This document shows positions 56,223-64,000 of a stretch of 64,000 nucleotides of DNA, piece after piece. The translations under genes were made by a program, and so were the position numbers. The stretch covers positions 1 through 64,000 of the forward strand of contig DYJE01000006.1 in the NCBI GenBank assembly GCA_020723285.1, given 5' to 3'. This DNA is from Desulforapulum autotrophicum. Its GTDB lineage: Bacteria > Desulfobacterota > Desulfobacteria > Desulfobacterales > Desulfolunaceae. How positions within the stretch are numbered: the first letter of the stretch is position 1; each line of letters begins with the position of its first letter. The notes beneath the pieces are model-generated. The model saw nothing but the letters and a program-made list of their open reading frames with translations, made no database searches and was not told the origin of the DNA.

Positions 56223-57761
56223 ATGGAAGACAGAGTCATCATATTCGATACCACTTTGCGGGACGGCGAACAGTCGCCCGGAGCCACCATGAACACGGCG
56301 GAGAAACTCCGCATCGCGTCCAAGCTTGAAGAACTCGGCGTGGATGTCATCGAAGCGGGTTTTCCTGCTGCATCACCCGGTGATTTTGATGCGGTCAGAC
56401 AAATTGCCCAGCAGATCCAGAAATCCACGGTCTGCGGTCTTGCAAGGGCCATCCCCGACGACATCCGCACCTGCGCGGAAGCGGTAAAACCGGCGAAATA
56501 CCCCCGGATTCACACCTTTGTGTCCACCTCGGAAATCCATCTGAAATACCAGATGAAGAAAAGCCAGGAGGAAGTCCTTGAAATCGCACGGCAGGCGGTG
56601 CGTCTTGCCAAAAGCCTCTGCGACGACGTGGAATTCAGTGCCATGGACGCCAGCAGGTCCGACCGGGATTTCCTCTGCCGCGTGTTCGAAGCGGCCATCG
56701 AGGAAGGGGCAAAAACCCTCAACATCCCCGACACCGTGGGCTACGCCATTCCCGAGGAGTTCGCCGCCCTGGTGGACTACGTGATGAAAAACACGAAAAA
56801 TATCGACAAGGCCATTGTAAGCGTCCACTGTCACAACGATCTGGGCCTTGCCACGTCCAACACCCTCGCCGCCATCCGGGCCGGAGCACGTCAGGCCGAA
56901 GTGGCCATCAACGGCATCGGCGAACGGGCAGGAAACACATCCCTTGAGGAAGTGGTGATGAGCCTTAAAACACGGCAGGATCTTTTCAAAGTGGACACCC
57001 GCATCGACACCACCAAGATCGTGCCCATCAGCCGCCTTGTCACCATGATCACCGGTATCCAGGTCCAGCCGAACAAGGCCATTGTGGGAGCCAACGCCTT
57101 TGCCCATGAATCGGGCATCCACCAGGACGGCGTCTTGAAAAACCCCATGACCTACGAGATCATCCGCCCCGAAACCATCGGGCTTCACAGCAACAAGCTG
57201 GTTCTCGGCAAGCATTCGGGCAAGCACGCCATCAGGTCCTACCTCGCGGACATGGGCTACCGCCTCACCGACGATGAACTTCAGAGCGTGTTCGAAAAAT
57301 TCAAGAACCTGGCGGACCGGAAAAAAGACATCGCCGACGAAGACCTCGAAGCCATCGTCAACGAAGGGGTTCTCCGCAGCAGCGCTCTTTTCAAGCTGGA
57401 ATACCTCCACATCGCCAGCGGCACCACCGTGGACCCCATGGCCCATGTGAAGCTCCTGATCAACGGACGTTCCGCCGAAGAAAGCTGCAAAGGCAACGGC
57501 CCCATCGATGCGGCGTACAAGGCCATTGCCAGCCTCACCCGGACCTCGGCCACGTTGATGCGCTTCTCCATCAGCGCCCTCACCGACGGCACCGACGCCC
57601 AGGGTGAAGTGACGGTCCGCCTCAAGGAAGACGGCCTGGTGGCCCTCGGCCGCGGCTCGGACCTCGACATCATCACCGCCAGCGCCAAAGCCTACATCGA
57701 TGGCTTAAACCGCCTGGAACACATGAAAGCCAACCCGGTTCCGGTTCAGGACGGGGTTTAG
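56223..57761 (+). CDS. leuA: 2-isopropylmalate synthase
   Basis: A 512-residue enzyme of leucine synthesis (acetyl-CoA plus 2-ketoisovalerate). IFDTTLRDGEQSPGATM, HCHNDLGLATSNT with metal-binding His residues and GANAFAHESGIHQDG are the LeuA signature; the C-terminal leucine-binding domain (~385-512) is complete. CGGAGC precedes the ATG at 56223. A longer frame from 56103 would begin inside the repeat and is rejected. Confidence 0.96.
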   Translation: MEDRVIIFDTTLRDGEQSPGATMNTAEKLRIASKLEELGVDVIEAGFPAASPGDFDAVRQIAQQIQKSTVCGLARAIPDDIRTCAEAVKPAKYPRIHTFVSTSEIHLKYQMKKSQEEVLEIARQAVRLAKSLCDDVEFSAMDASRSDRDFLCRVFEAAIEEGAKTLNIPDTVGYAIPEEFAALVDYVMKNTKNIDKAIVSVHCHNDLGLATSNTLAAIRAGARQAEVAINGIGERAGNTSLEEVVMSLKTRQDLFKVDTRIDTTKIVPISRLVTMITGIQVQPNKAIVGANAFAHESGIHQDGVLKNPMTYEIIRPETIGLHSNKLVLGKHSGKHAIRSYLADMGYRLTDDELQSVFEKFKNLADRKKDIADEDLEAIVNEGVLRSSALFKLEYLHIASGTTVDPMAHVKLLINGRSAEESCKGNGPIDAAYKAIASLTRTSATLMRFSISALTDGTDAQGEVTVRLKEDGLVALGRGSDLDIITASAKAYIDGLNRLEHMKANPVPVQDGV

Positions 57762-57794
57762 GATGGGTTTATAAAAAAGGGACTGAGTGATCAT

Positions 57795-57860
57795 GCCTCC
57801 GGCGGCCAGCTTCCCCACTTTCGTGAGAACAAGCTTGAAAAGCTGGGCAAACGGGTTGGG
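57795..57860. repeat. Inverted second copy of leuA-flanking repeat
   Basis: Begins GCCTCCGGCGGCC and reads out to AAACGGG. Its reverse complement matches the right half of the 56056-56195 element (CCCGTTTG, then CTTTTCAA, ending GGCCGCCGGAGGC). leuA thus lies between two oppositely oriented family members. Confidence 0.6.
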
Positions 57861-57928
57861 AAGAACGTTTCGTGAGAGCGAAAATCCGGCCCGGCTGAGA
57901 CGCAAGGAATATTTTAAAACAGTGATTC

Positions 57929-57960
57929 AAAGGGCGGACCGTGTGTCCGCCCTTTTGTTT
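57929..57960 (+). terminator. Terminator downstream of leuA
   Basis: Stem AAAGGGCGGAC / GTCCGCCCTTT with a five-base loop, followed by a T-rich tract. It is the likely end of the ilvD-leuA transcript. Confidence 0.88.
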
Positions 57961-57985
57961 CATGGTGACCGGAGCATCTGGGAAT

Positions 57986-58018
57986 AAAAAACATTCCTCC
58001 TCTGATAGGAATGTTTTT
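57986..58018 (+). terminator. Second terminator-like hairpin
   Basis: Stem AAAAACATTCCT / AGGAATGTTTTT with an eight-base loop and a T run, 26 bases beyond the first terminator. It is symmetric and could work in both directions. Confidence 0.7.
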
Positions 58019-58092
58019 CATCAGGCACTGCCATTGCGTTCATGTGAAAGTAGCGTCTGAAACTATCAAAACCAATCACATGGCGCTGATCC

Positions 58093-58294
58093 TGCCCCAA
58101 AGGGGCTGTATACGTTAGCCCAGGGTTGCGGCACAGCCGCTACCCTGGGTATATGTCCGTCCTGTCATCAACCTCGAAGGGGTTGCGGCACTGTTACGCA
58201 ACCCCTTCGGGGTTGAACCTCATGTCTTGCATTGAACCCAGGGTAGCGGCTTTCGCCGCAACCCTGGGCTGTGAGATGAAGCCCCTTTGGGGCA
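58093..58294. repeat. 202-bp nested palindromic element
   Basis: Outer arms TGCCCCAAAGGGGCT / AGCCCCTTTGGGGCA; second arms at 58118-58150 and 58236-58269 (GCCCAGGGTTGCGGC...ACCCTGGGT and its complement, each a hairpin by itself); central arms with AAGGGGTTGCG / CGCAACCCCTT. The whole folds on itself at three nested levels. I recall similar CCCAGGGTTGCGGC strings dispersed in environmental genomes, but I cannot check copy number here. Confidence 0.8.
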
Positions 58295-58394
58295 AAATTT
58301 CAGAAGCCTGTCTTTATCTTCAAGATCAACAGTCCATCTCTATGGGTAAAAAAATGGTGTATCTATCAAGCGACTGGCCCATGTATCTGCAAAC

Positions 58395-58425
58395 AAAAAA
58401 GGCAGCCGGAAACGGCTGCCTTTTT
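58395..58425 (-). terminator. Terminator after chalcone-isomerase-like gene
   Basis: Stem AAAGGCAGCCG / CGGCTGCCTTT with a GAAA-type loop and A/T runs on both sides; it serves the minus-strand gene and may also work for the plus strand. Confidence 0.88.
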
Positions 58426-58459
58426 CAATTTCAAGGGTGCTCAGCAAAAACTCAGGGGA

Positions 58460-59017
58460 TCAGGCTCCCGCGAGTTTGGCTTTGAGGTCGGCCTGAACGG
58501 GGTCTGCGCCCAGCCAGATGCCGAAAAGGGCTTTTTTAAAGGCTTCGCCTTTGATGGTTTTGGCAAGTTTGCCGTTTTTGAAGATGCTGGTGCCTTTGCC
58601 CGGTTCGTAAACCATGTCATAAACGTCATCGAGTTTGATTTCCGCGCTGAAAACGCTGATCATTTCGTCGATTTCTTTTTTCAGGGGAGCGATGTTGCCT
58701 TTGGTGGATTTTTCAAATCCTTCCATGGTGGCGTCGGACATTTTCTTGCTGGTGATCATTTTGGAGGTGATGTGAAGCTTGATGGCGGCCTTGCCGTCAG
58801 TGTTCATCACAGATGCCACATCCTTGGTTTTCGCGGGAACATAAAGCCCGGCTGTATAAGCCTCGATAAAGAATTTTGTCCGGACACCGGAACCGTTGAG
58901 CACTAAATCGGAATCCCCTGCTTTCAAGGTCGCAGGAAGTTTCACCGGATTGGCGGCAAAAGCCGTCGAAGCCATCATTGCACATGCCATAACAACAACC
59001 ATCAAACGTTTCATCAT
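58460..59017 (-). CDS. Exported chalcone-isomerase-like protein
   Basis: A 185-residue protein with a signal peptide (MMKRLMVVVMACAMMASTAFA, cleavage before NPVK) and a chalcone-isomerase-like fold: LVLNGSGVRTKFFIEAYTAGLYVP, KLHITSKMITSKKMSDATMEGF, and ALFGIWLGADPVQADLKAKL. Bacterial members are periplasmic; their ligand is unknown and fatty acids have been proposed for related folds. GGGG upstream and the signal peptide decide the start at 59017 (or the next ATG). Confidence 0.82.
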   Translation of the reverse strand: MMKRLMVVVMACAMMASTAFAANPVKLPATLKAGDSDLVLNGSGVRTKFFIEAYTAGLYVPAKTKDVASVMNTDGKAAIKLHITSKMITSKKMSDATMEGFEKSTKGNIAPLKKEIDEMISVFSAEIKLDDVYDMVYEPGKGTSIFKNGKLAKTIKGEAFKKALFGIWLGADPVQADLKAKLAGA

Positions 59018-59267
59018 AATTACCCCGTGTGTATTAAGTTTATTGTTTAATAAAAGGTATTCCGTCCTTTGATCCTTGATGATGCACCCATGCATCAGGG
59101 GTCTCGAATGAAATACACCCCAATTCTATATCTGTGATTGATGTTGCGAACTTTATTCGGAAGTCTATACAACCCGTTTTTTGGTTAACCATTGATATTC
59201 CGGGTTGAGGCCCTTGTCAACCCTTTTATTATTTGAATATGTTCTTTTGCCGGTGTCCAAAAAAACG

Positions 59268-60188
59268 TCAAACCCTAAGGGACCCGCGAAGGTCACTGAT
59301 GCTTGCCATGTTGTTGTCCTGAAGATACCGGCGGATTCCGTCAACGATTTCGACACTGGCTCCGGGGTTCACAAAGTTTGCCGTCCCCACCTGAACGGCA
59401 CTGGCTCCGGCCACGATAAATTCCAGGGCATCTTCGGCAGTCATAATACCGCCCATGCCGATCACCGGAACCTTCACGGCGGAAGCCACCTGCCACACCA
59501 TGCGCAGGGCCACGGGTTTGATGGCGGGCCCTGAAAGACCGCCCACTTTGTTGGCCAGCTTGGGTTTCCGTGTTTTGAGGTCGATGGCCATGCCGGTGAT
59601 GGTGTTGATCAATGACAGACTGTCAGCCCCGGCGTCCACCACACTTCTGGCCACCTCGGTGATGTCGGTGACGTTGGGTGTGAGCTTCACCATGAGGGGT
59701 TTGCGGGTCACCGCCCGGACAGCGCTCACCACACCCGCGGCCGAACAGGGGTCCACACCGAAGGCAAGGCCGCCCTGGCTGACATTGGGGCAGGAGATAT
59801 TGATTTCCATTCCGGCAATGGACGGAACCTCGTCGGCGATTTCCGCCACCCGGACGTAATCGGCTTCGGTTTTTCCGTAAACATTGATGAACACCGCCGT
59901 GTCGAGCTTCGCAAGTTCGGGCATCTTGTCTTTCACAAAAGCCCTAATTCCGATATTTTCAAGCCCGATGGCGTTCAGCATGCCGCAGGCGGTTTCCACG
60001 ATCCTGGGGGGAGGATTTCCTTTGGAAGGTTCGATGGAAAGGCCTTTGACCACAATGCCCCCCAGCGTGTTCAAATCCACGTAGTCCTTAAATTCAAGAC
60101 CGTATCCGAACGTCCCTGACGCGGTCATCACAGGGTTCTTCAACACAACGCCGCCGACATCCACAGACAGGTCAACCTGACGATTCAT
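59268..60188 (-). CDS. pyrD: Dihydroorotate dehydrogenase B, catalytic subunit
   Basis: A 306-residue flavoprotein of pyrimidine synthesis. NPVMTASGTFGYG, NAIGLENIG, the catalytic-Cys segment NISCPNVSQGG, and VKLTPNVTDI with GGIMTAEDALEFI fit class 1B. The partner PyrK is not adjacent. AAGGAA precedes the ATG at 60188; earlier in-frame starts overlap a terminator. Confidence 0.93.
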   Translation of the reverse strand: MNRQVDLSVDVGGVVLKNPVMTASGTFGYGLEFKDYVDLNTLGGIVVKGLSIEPSKGNPPPRIVETACGMLNAIGLENIGIRAFVKDKMPELAKLDTAVFINVYGKTEADYVRVAEIADEVPSIAGMEINISCPNVSQGGLAFGVDPCSAAGVVSAVRAVTRKPLMVKLTPNVTDITEVARSVVDAGADSLSLINTITGMAIDLKTRKPKLANKVGGLSGPAIKPVALRMVWQVASAVKVPVIGMGGIMTAEDALEFIVAGASAVQVGTANFVNPGASVEIVDGIRRYLQDNNMASISDLRGSLRV

Positions 60189-60212
60189 GGTCATTTCCTT
60201 TGCTATGATAAT

Positions 60213-60258
60213 AAAAAAACGATAAGCGGAATCCCGGCAATCCACGCCGGATATCCGC
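60213..60258 (-). terminator. Terminator after Sel1-repeat gene
   Basis: On the minus strand a stem GCGGATATCCGGC / GCCGGGATTCCGC with a seven-base loop is followed by TTATCG and seven T residues. It separates the Sel1-repeat gene from pyrD. Confidence 0.75.
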
Positions 60259-60344
60259 CTGAACTCATGCTGATCTATTTATGGCAACAAGGCACCGTAA
60301 ACAAGTTTTTTCTTGGATTGTCTGTTGAGGTGAGCTGCATAGCC

Positions 60345-61613
60345 TTATAATGCCGGAACAATCCGGGTTTCTTCCGCCCTGCTGCGATTGACCCAGTCGG
60401 CGGCGAGTCGCCGGGCTTCGGCGATCTGGACAGGTGTCATGTGTTTTTCGATTTGATTTCTCATTTCAACGGCCTGCCCCAGACCGGACACCGCGGAAAG
60501 ACTGAACCATTTGTAGGCTTCGACATAATCACGCTTGACCCCTTTGCCATGGGAGTAAAGCGCTCCGATGTTGTACTGGGCTTTTCCCACATTCTGATCA
60601 GCGGCTTTTTTATACCATTTCAACGCCTTTTCATTGTCTGGGGGAACACCCTTGCCCAGCTCATACATGACACCCAGATAGTAGCATGCCTTGCTCACAC
60701 CGTTTTCCGCCGCCCGTTCATACCACACGGCGGCTTCGGCAGGGTTTTTCCTGACGCCTTTGCCAAGTTCGCACAAAAGCCCGTAGCTGTACTGCGCCTC
60801 GGCATCGCCCTGCCGTGCGGCCAGAAGATACCATCGGGCCGCCTCGACGGAATCCGCCTCCGTCCCCTCACCGTATTCCCACATGACACCCAGCCTGTGC
60901 CGTGATCTGGCGTAGCCCTGCCGCGCGGCCATTTGAAACCAGGTGAACGCCTGGAAAAGATTTTTTTCCACATTCTTCCCCATGGAATAACAGAGCCCCA
61001 TCTGATGCTGGGCCGGAGCGTATCCCTGGGCGGCGGATTTCTCGAACCAGTCCATGGCCTTGCCATCGTTCTGCTCCACGCCTTTTCCGTTGTCGAACAT
61101 CTGGCCCATTCTGAACTGAGCCATCATATTGCCCTGGGCCGCCGATTTTTTGAACCATGAGAACGCCACGCCCGAATCCTGGGGAACCCCTTTCCCGAGA
61201 TAGTACAGTTCCCCAAGGCAGTGCTGGGCCTTGTCGTCTCCCGCAACGGCCCTGGCCACATACCAGGTTCTGGCCTCGTCGTCATAAACAATGAAATCTT
61301 CACCGTCCGCACCCTGACTGAGATATATTTCCTTAAGGTTGTCCAGTGCGCCGTGATGCCCCCTGTTTACCGCTTTTCTGTACCATTTGGCCGCCAGCTG
61401 AAGATCTTCAGCCACCCCCAGGCCCCGATGATGCATAAGCCCCAGGGAATACTGCGCCGCCATGTTTCCCTGGGCACCCAGGTTCAGCAGCCGGGGATAG
61501 GCTTTTCCATATTCACCGTTGATAAATAAGGACAAACCATCGGCTTCACCCGCATAACAAGGTGTTATCAGAAACACGATGGACAGGGCCAGACGGAAAA
61601 GAAAAGGCTTCAC
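60345..61613 (-). CDS. Exported Sel1-repeat protein
   Basis: A 422-residue protein with a signal peptide (MKPFLFRLALSIVFLITPCYA) and about nine Sel1-like repeats of ~36 residues (AQYxLGxMYxxGxGVxxDxxxAxxWYxxAAxxG). Sel1 repeats form a helical solenoid for protein-protein contacts, often in envelope processes. I prefer a GTG start at 61613 with GGAGG upstream; an ATG at 61634 would place seven extra residues before the signal peptide. One repeat, near ALDNLKEIYLSQGADG, is degenerate. Confidence 0.85.
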   Translation of the reverse strand: MKPFLFRLALSIVFLITPCYAGEADGLSLFINGEYGKAYPRLLNLGAQGNMAAQYSLGLMHHRGLGVAEDLQLAAKWYRKAVNRGHHGALDNLKEIYLSQGADGEDFIVYDDEARTWYVARAVAGDDKAQHCLGELYYLGKGVPQDSGVAFSWFKKSAAQGNMMAQFRMGQMFDNGKGVEQNDGKAMDWFEKSAAQGYAPAQHQMGLCYSMGKNVEKNLFQAFTWFQMAARQGYARSRHRLGVMWEYGEGTEADSVEAARWYLLAARQGDAEAQYSYGLLCELGKGVRKNPAEAAVWYERAAENGVSKACYYLGVMYELGKGVPPDNEKALKWYKKAADQNVGKAQYNIGALYSHGKGVKRDYVEAYKWFSLSAVSGLGQAVEMRNQIEKHMTPVQIAEARRLAADWVNRSRAEETRIVPAL

Positions 61614-61762
61614 GGTCTCCTCCACGACGATCATGTTTTATCACAAATTATATTTCTCGTGATTTTAATGAATTGAAATACGTTTCTTTATTTAGTGCAT
61701 GAATGTTTTTATCATCCACTTATCATCATCTGTCAAGAACATTGTCGAGGGAGGACAAATTT

Positions 61763-62065
61763 TTATTCCTTCACATGGAAAACGGCATTTTCGATGTGGC
61801 TCTGTCGGCATTGGGGGCATCGTCCAGGGCGGGTGAATTTTTTCCGGTCCTTGAACACGTACCCGCAGCTCATGCAGCGAAACGGTTCACAGACCAGATG
61901 GAGTCCTTGGTTTTTCAGGGTTTTCTCGATGGATTCCAGATGGCCGGGGATATCCTTCTCCATGATACCCACGGCCTTGGACACATCCCTCATTGTTTTG
62001 GGGCCTTCCCCCAGACAGGCGATGATCGCCTGTCTGACGGACAGACTCCGGTCTTTCGGCACCAT
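61763..62065 (-). CDS. HTH/zinc-ribbon regulator-like protein
   Basis: A 100-residue protein like COG3357: an N-terminal winged helix (RQAIIACLGEGPKTMRDVSKAVGI) and a C-terminal zinc ribbon with CMSCGYVF and CPQCRQS. AAGGAG six bases before the ATG at 62065 fixes the start, so the upstream TTG frame is rejected. It lies directly after the TolC-family gene; the target is unknown. Confidence 0.8.
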   Translation of the reverse strand: MVPKDRSLSVRQAIIACLGEGPKTMRDVSKAVGIMEKDIPGHLESIEKTLKNQGLHLVCEPFRCMSCGYVFKDRKKFTRPGRCPQCRQSHIENAVFHVKE

Positions 62066-62112
62066 GGCGTTCTCCTTGGATCCATTGGAAGTTTCCTTAT
62101 ATTGATTCAATA

Positions 62113-63411
62113 TTACCGGCCCACCGCTCTGTCAAGCCGCGCCCGTGCGATCAGGTAACCGTAAACCGACTTATGGTAGTCGGTCTCGGCCCGGGCCAGG
62201 AATGTTTGAGCTTCAAGCACCTCTGTTGCGGTGGTCACGTTCTGGAGATACCGGCTCCGGGTGATTCGGAAATTCTCTTTGGCCTGCTCCAGGGCTTCTT
62301 CGGCGGTTTTGATGTTCTTTTCCCGGACCTTGACGTTCAGATATTCCTGCTGGGTTTCCAGACGGACCTGATCCTCGGCGGCTTTGACTTTTTCGCTAAA
62401 GGCCCTTTTTTCATAGCGGATGGCTTGGATATCCGCCCGGGTTTTTCCCCACTCGAAAAAGGTCCACCTTGCCTGCACCGAAACACTGGCGTTGTGGTCG
62501 TTGGAATAATCGTTTTCATCTGCGGCGGCGTCATTGCCGTTCCTTTCATACCGGCCCACCAGATTGATTTCAGGATAGCAGGCGCTCCTTGCCCCCGTGA
62601 TTCCCGCATCGTAGATCTCCATAGTCTTTTCCATGACCTGGAGTTCCGGCCTGTTTTTCACTGCATGTGCCATAAGTACCGCCAGCTCCCCCGCATCAGA
62701 GACCGTGGCGTCAACCGGCGTGAGTTCGTAATCCGCATCAAAGTTCCCGCCCATGACAAGGTTCAGCCGGGACAGCGCCAGACGGGCGTCGGCCTTCGCC
62801 TTTTCAAGATCCTGAACCGTCGAGGCTTTGGCGATTTTCGACTTCAGAAGATCGTTCCGGGGAATGACGCCGTGATCGTAAAAACCCTGGGCGTCCCGTT
62901 CCTGGGCATCCAGTGTTTTCACCTGGTCTTCGGCTACTTTTTCCATGCTCCGGGCAAGAAGCGCCTCGTAATACGCCGTTTTCACATCCCGCACCACATC
63001 CTGGGCCGCCTTTTTCCTTTCCAGCGCACGGATATCAGATTCAGACCGGGCCGACTGATAACGTGACACAAGGCCGAACCCTTTGAACAGGGGCTGAACC
63101 ACTATCAGATCCCAATGCGCGCTCTCCGTATCCCCCACCTGACGCGGCACCCCGCCCACCACCTGGTACGGGGCGTCGTCAAGATACATCAGGCTGTAGT
63201 TTGCCGAAGCCTTGGGAAGAAAGTCGGCCCTCCGGCTTTTCAGATTTTCATCGGCACTCAGCCCACGGTTTTCAGCTTCCCTCACCGACGGATTGTTTCT
63301 CAGGGCGTTCTCGACAGCCTGATCAAGATTCAGGTTGCCTGCGGTGGCCGCCGAGGCCCAGGCCATGATCAGACAACCGATCGCGGCACGTTTCATGTGA
63401 TGATACATCAT
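62113..63411 (-). CDS. TolC-family outer membrane efflux protein
   Basis: A 432-residue protein with a signal peptide (cleavage near ATAG) and two halves of the OEP fold: LDQAVENALRNNPSVREAENR opens the first, GARSACYPEINLVGRYERNG and the coiled-coil helices complete the second. It forms the outer-membrane channel of a tripartite exporter with the adjacent ABC-2 permease. AAGGAG upstream supports the ATG at 63411. Confidence 0.9.
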   Translation of the reverse strand: MMYHHMKRAAIGCLIMAWASAATAGNLNLDQAVENALRNNPSVREAENRGLSADENLKSRRADFLPKASANYSLMYLDDAPYQVVGGVPRQVGDTESAHWDLIVVQPLFKGFGLVSRYQSARSESDIRALERKKAAQDVVRDVKTAYYEALLARSMEKVAEDQVKTLDAQERDAQGFYDHGVIPRNDLLKSKIAKASTVQDLEKAKADARLALSRLNLVMGGNFDADYELTPVDATVSDAGELAVLMAHAVKNRPELQVMEKTMEIYDAGITGARSACYPEINLVGRYERNGNDAAADENDYSNDHNASVSVQARWTFFEWGKTRADIQAIRYEKRAFSEKVKAAEDQVRLETQQEYLNVKVREKNIKTAEEALEQAKENFRITRSRYLQNVTTATEVLEAQTFLARAETDYHKSVYGYLIARARLDRAVGR

Positions 63412-63452
63412 ACATCGCTCCTTCATTTTCATTCAGTTACAGACCATGGTCT

Positions 63453-64000
63453 TCAGCTCAGGGTCTTTCGAAACCGCTTCGCCGCCAGCCAGATGAACAC
63501 CACCGCCAGTACGCTCTGCCACAGCACGAAGGGCCACAGGGTTTCAAGGCCGACGCCCTTCATAACGATGCCCCGCAAAATCTGGAGATACCAGCGGATG
63601 GGATTCACATGCGTAATAAGCTGGATGATGTCCGGCATGTTCTTCACCGGAAACATGAACCCGCTGAGCATGACGCCGGGCATGATGCAGAGAAAACTGG
63701 TCAACAGGGCCTGCTGCTGGGTTTCGGCGCTGGCGCTGATCACCAGGGCGATGCCCAGGTTTCCGCAAAGATAGATCCCTGTCAGCAGATAAAGAAGCAG
63801 ATAATCCCCCTTCACCACCACGCCGAAAACAGCGCGGGCGATGATGATCATGACGGTCATGGTGAAGTAGCCGGTGATCATGTAGGGAATGGTTTTCCCG
63901 AAGATGAACTCCATTTTCCGGATGGGTGTCACCATCACCTGCTCGATGGTCCCGATTTCCTTCTCCTTGACGATGCCGATGCTGGTGAGCATGATGCTGA
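63453..64000 (-). CDS. ABC-2 type permease (cut by window edge)
   Basis: The frame is open to the end of the window; 179 or more C-terminal residues are visible. EIGTIEQVMVTPIRKMEFIFGKTIPYM, then five hydrophobic segments with PGVMLSGFMFPVKNMPDIIQLIT and NPIRWYLQILRG, match the YhhJ/YbhR-type membrane part of ABC exporters. With the TolC-family gene downstream it suggests an operon for drug or envelope-component export whose ATPase and HlyD-type subunits lie beyond 64000. Confidence 0.88.
   Translation of the reverse strand, partial: SIMLTSIGIVKEKEIGTIEQVMVTPIRKMEFIFGKTIPYMITGYFTMTVMIIIARAVFGVVVKGDYLLLYLLTGIYLCGNLGIALVISASAETQQQALLTSFLCIMPGVMLSGFMFPVKNMPDIIQLITHVNPIRWYLQILRGIVMKGVGLETLWPFVLWQSVLAVVFIWLAAKRFRKTLS

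Larger units (their letters stand above)
57762..58459. other. Gene-free, repeat- and hairpin-rich gap
   Basis: About 700 bases without a credible gene. It holds a second copy of the leuA-flanking repeat (57795), two plus-strand terminators, a nested palindrome (58093-58294), and the terminator of the chalcone-isomerase-like gene. A 119-codon frame at 58126-58485 runs through the palindrome and I do not consider it a gene. Confidence 0.6.

Noticed and set aside
58126-58485. A 119-codon plus-strand frame
   Set aside because: It is made largely of the nested palindrome and runs into the opposite gene's terminator; the reading frame is a by-product of the repeat.

Overview
The window looks like a piece of chromosome from a sulfate-reducing-type member of the Desulfobacterota (old Deltaproteobacteria). 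This rests on an 11-subunit complex I locus without the NADH-oxidising NuoEFG module, a membrane pyrophosphatase, the gene order ispE / tRNA-Gln / prs / rplY / pth, large numbers of two-component proteins, and palindromic dispersed repeats of a kind I associate with sulfate reducers. The assignment is inference from gene content; there is no rRNA in the window.

Layout. 1-5.3 kb: a small lipoprotein, an Smr-domain protein, and an overlapping pair made of a GMC-type flavoprotein and an exported M28-like peptidase whose metal site looks degenerate. A 162-bp inverted-repeat element (5382-5543) separates these from a two-component pair: a NarL-type regulator and a 1622-residue pseudokinase/AAA/TPR/GAF/histidine kinase. 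11.4-23.1 kb: the minus-strand complex I operon nuoABCDHIJK, two NuoL/MrpD-like subunits with a small membrane protein between them, then nuoM and nuoN, with a promoter candidate at one end and an intrinsic terminator at the other. 23.4-37.1 kb: housekeeping genes on the minus strand (rluD, carD, hppA, pth, rplY, prs, tRNA-Gln, ispE, DUF1844, rsmI, yraN, rnhB, rplS, a SPOUT methyltransferase, trmD, rimM, khpA, rpsP, ffh), then divergent rlmN.

38.6-50.0 kb is accessory in character: a solitary Mrr-type endonuclease, an orphan GspE/PilB ATPase with an exported partner, a seven-domain hybrid histidine kinase, a REC/HD-GYP protein, an orphan larB, and an AlbA_2/GHKL-ATPase/TPR fusion protein. 50.1-57.8 kb is a branched-chain amino acid operon: leader peptide, attenuator, ilvD, ilvB, ilvH, cimA, leuA. 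The leader is a 30-codon open frame in which 16 codons are Ile, Val or Leu, followed by segments that can form mutually exclusive 1:2, 2:3 and 3:4 pairings ending in a strong terminator. This is the best-supported regulatory discovery here. A second terminator with an alternative pairing partner lies between ilvH and cimA, and leuA is bracketed by two oppositely oriented copies of a palindromic repeat. CimA suggests isoleucine is made from pyruvate and acetyl-CoA via citramalate; ilvC, leuB and leuCD must lie elsewhere.

57.8-64 kb: a repeat-rich 0.7-kb gap with a nested palindrome (58093-58294), an exported chalcone-isomerase-like protein, pyrD, a Sel1-repeat protein, a small HTH/zinc-ribbon regulator, a TolC-family protein and an ABC-2 permease that runs off the window edge. 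I found no CRISPR array, intact insertion sequence, prophage or rRNA.
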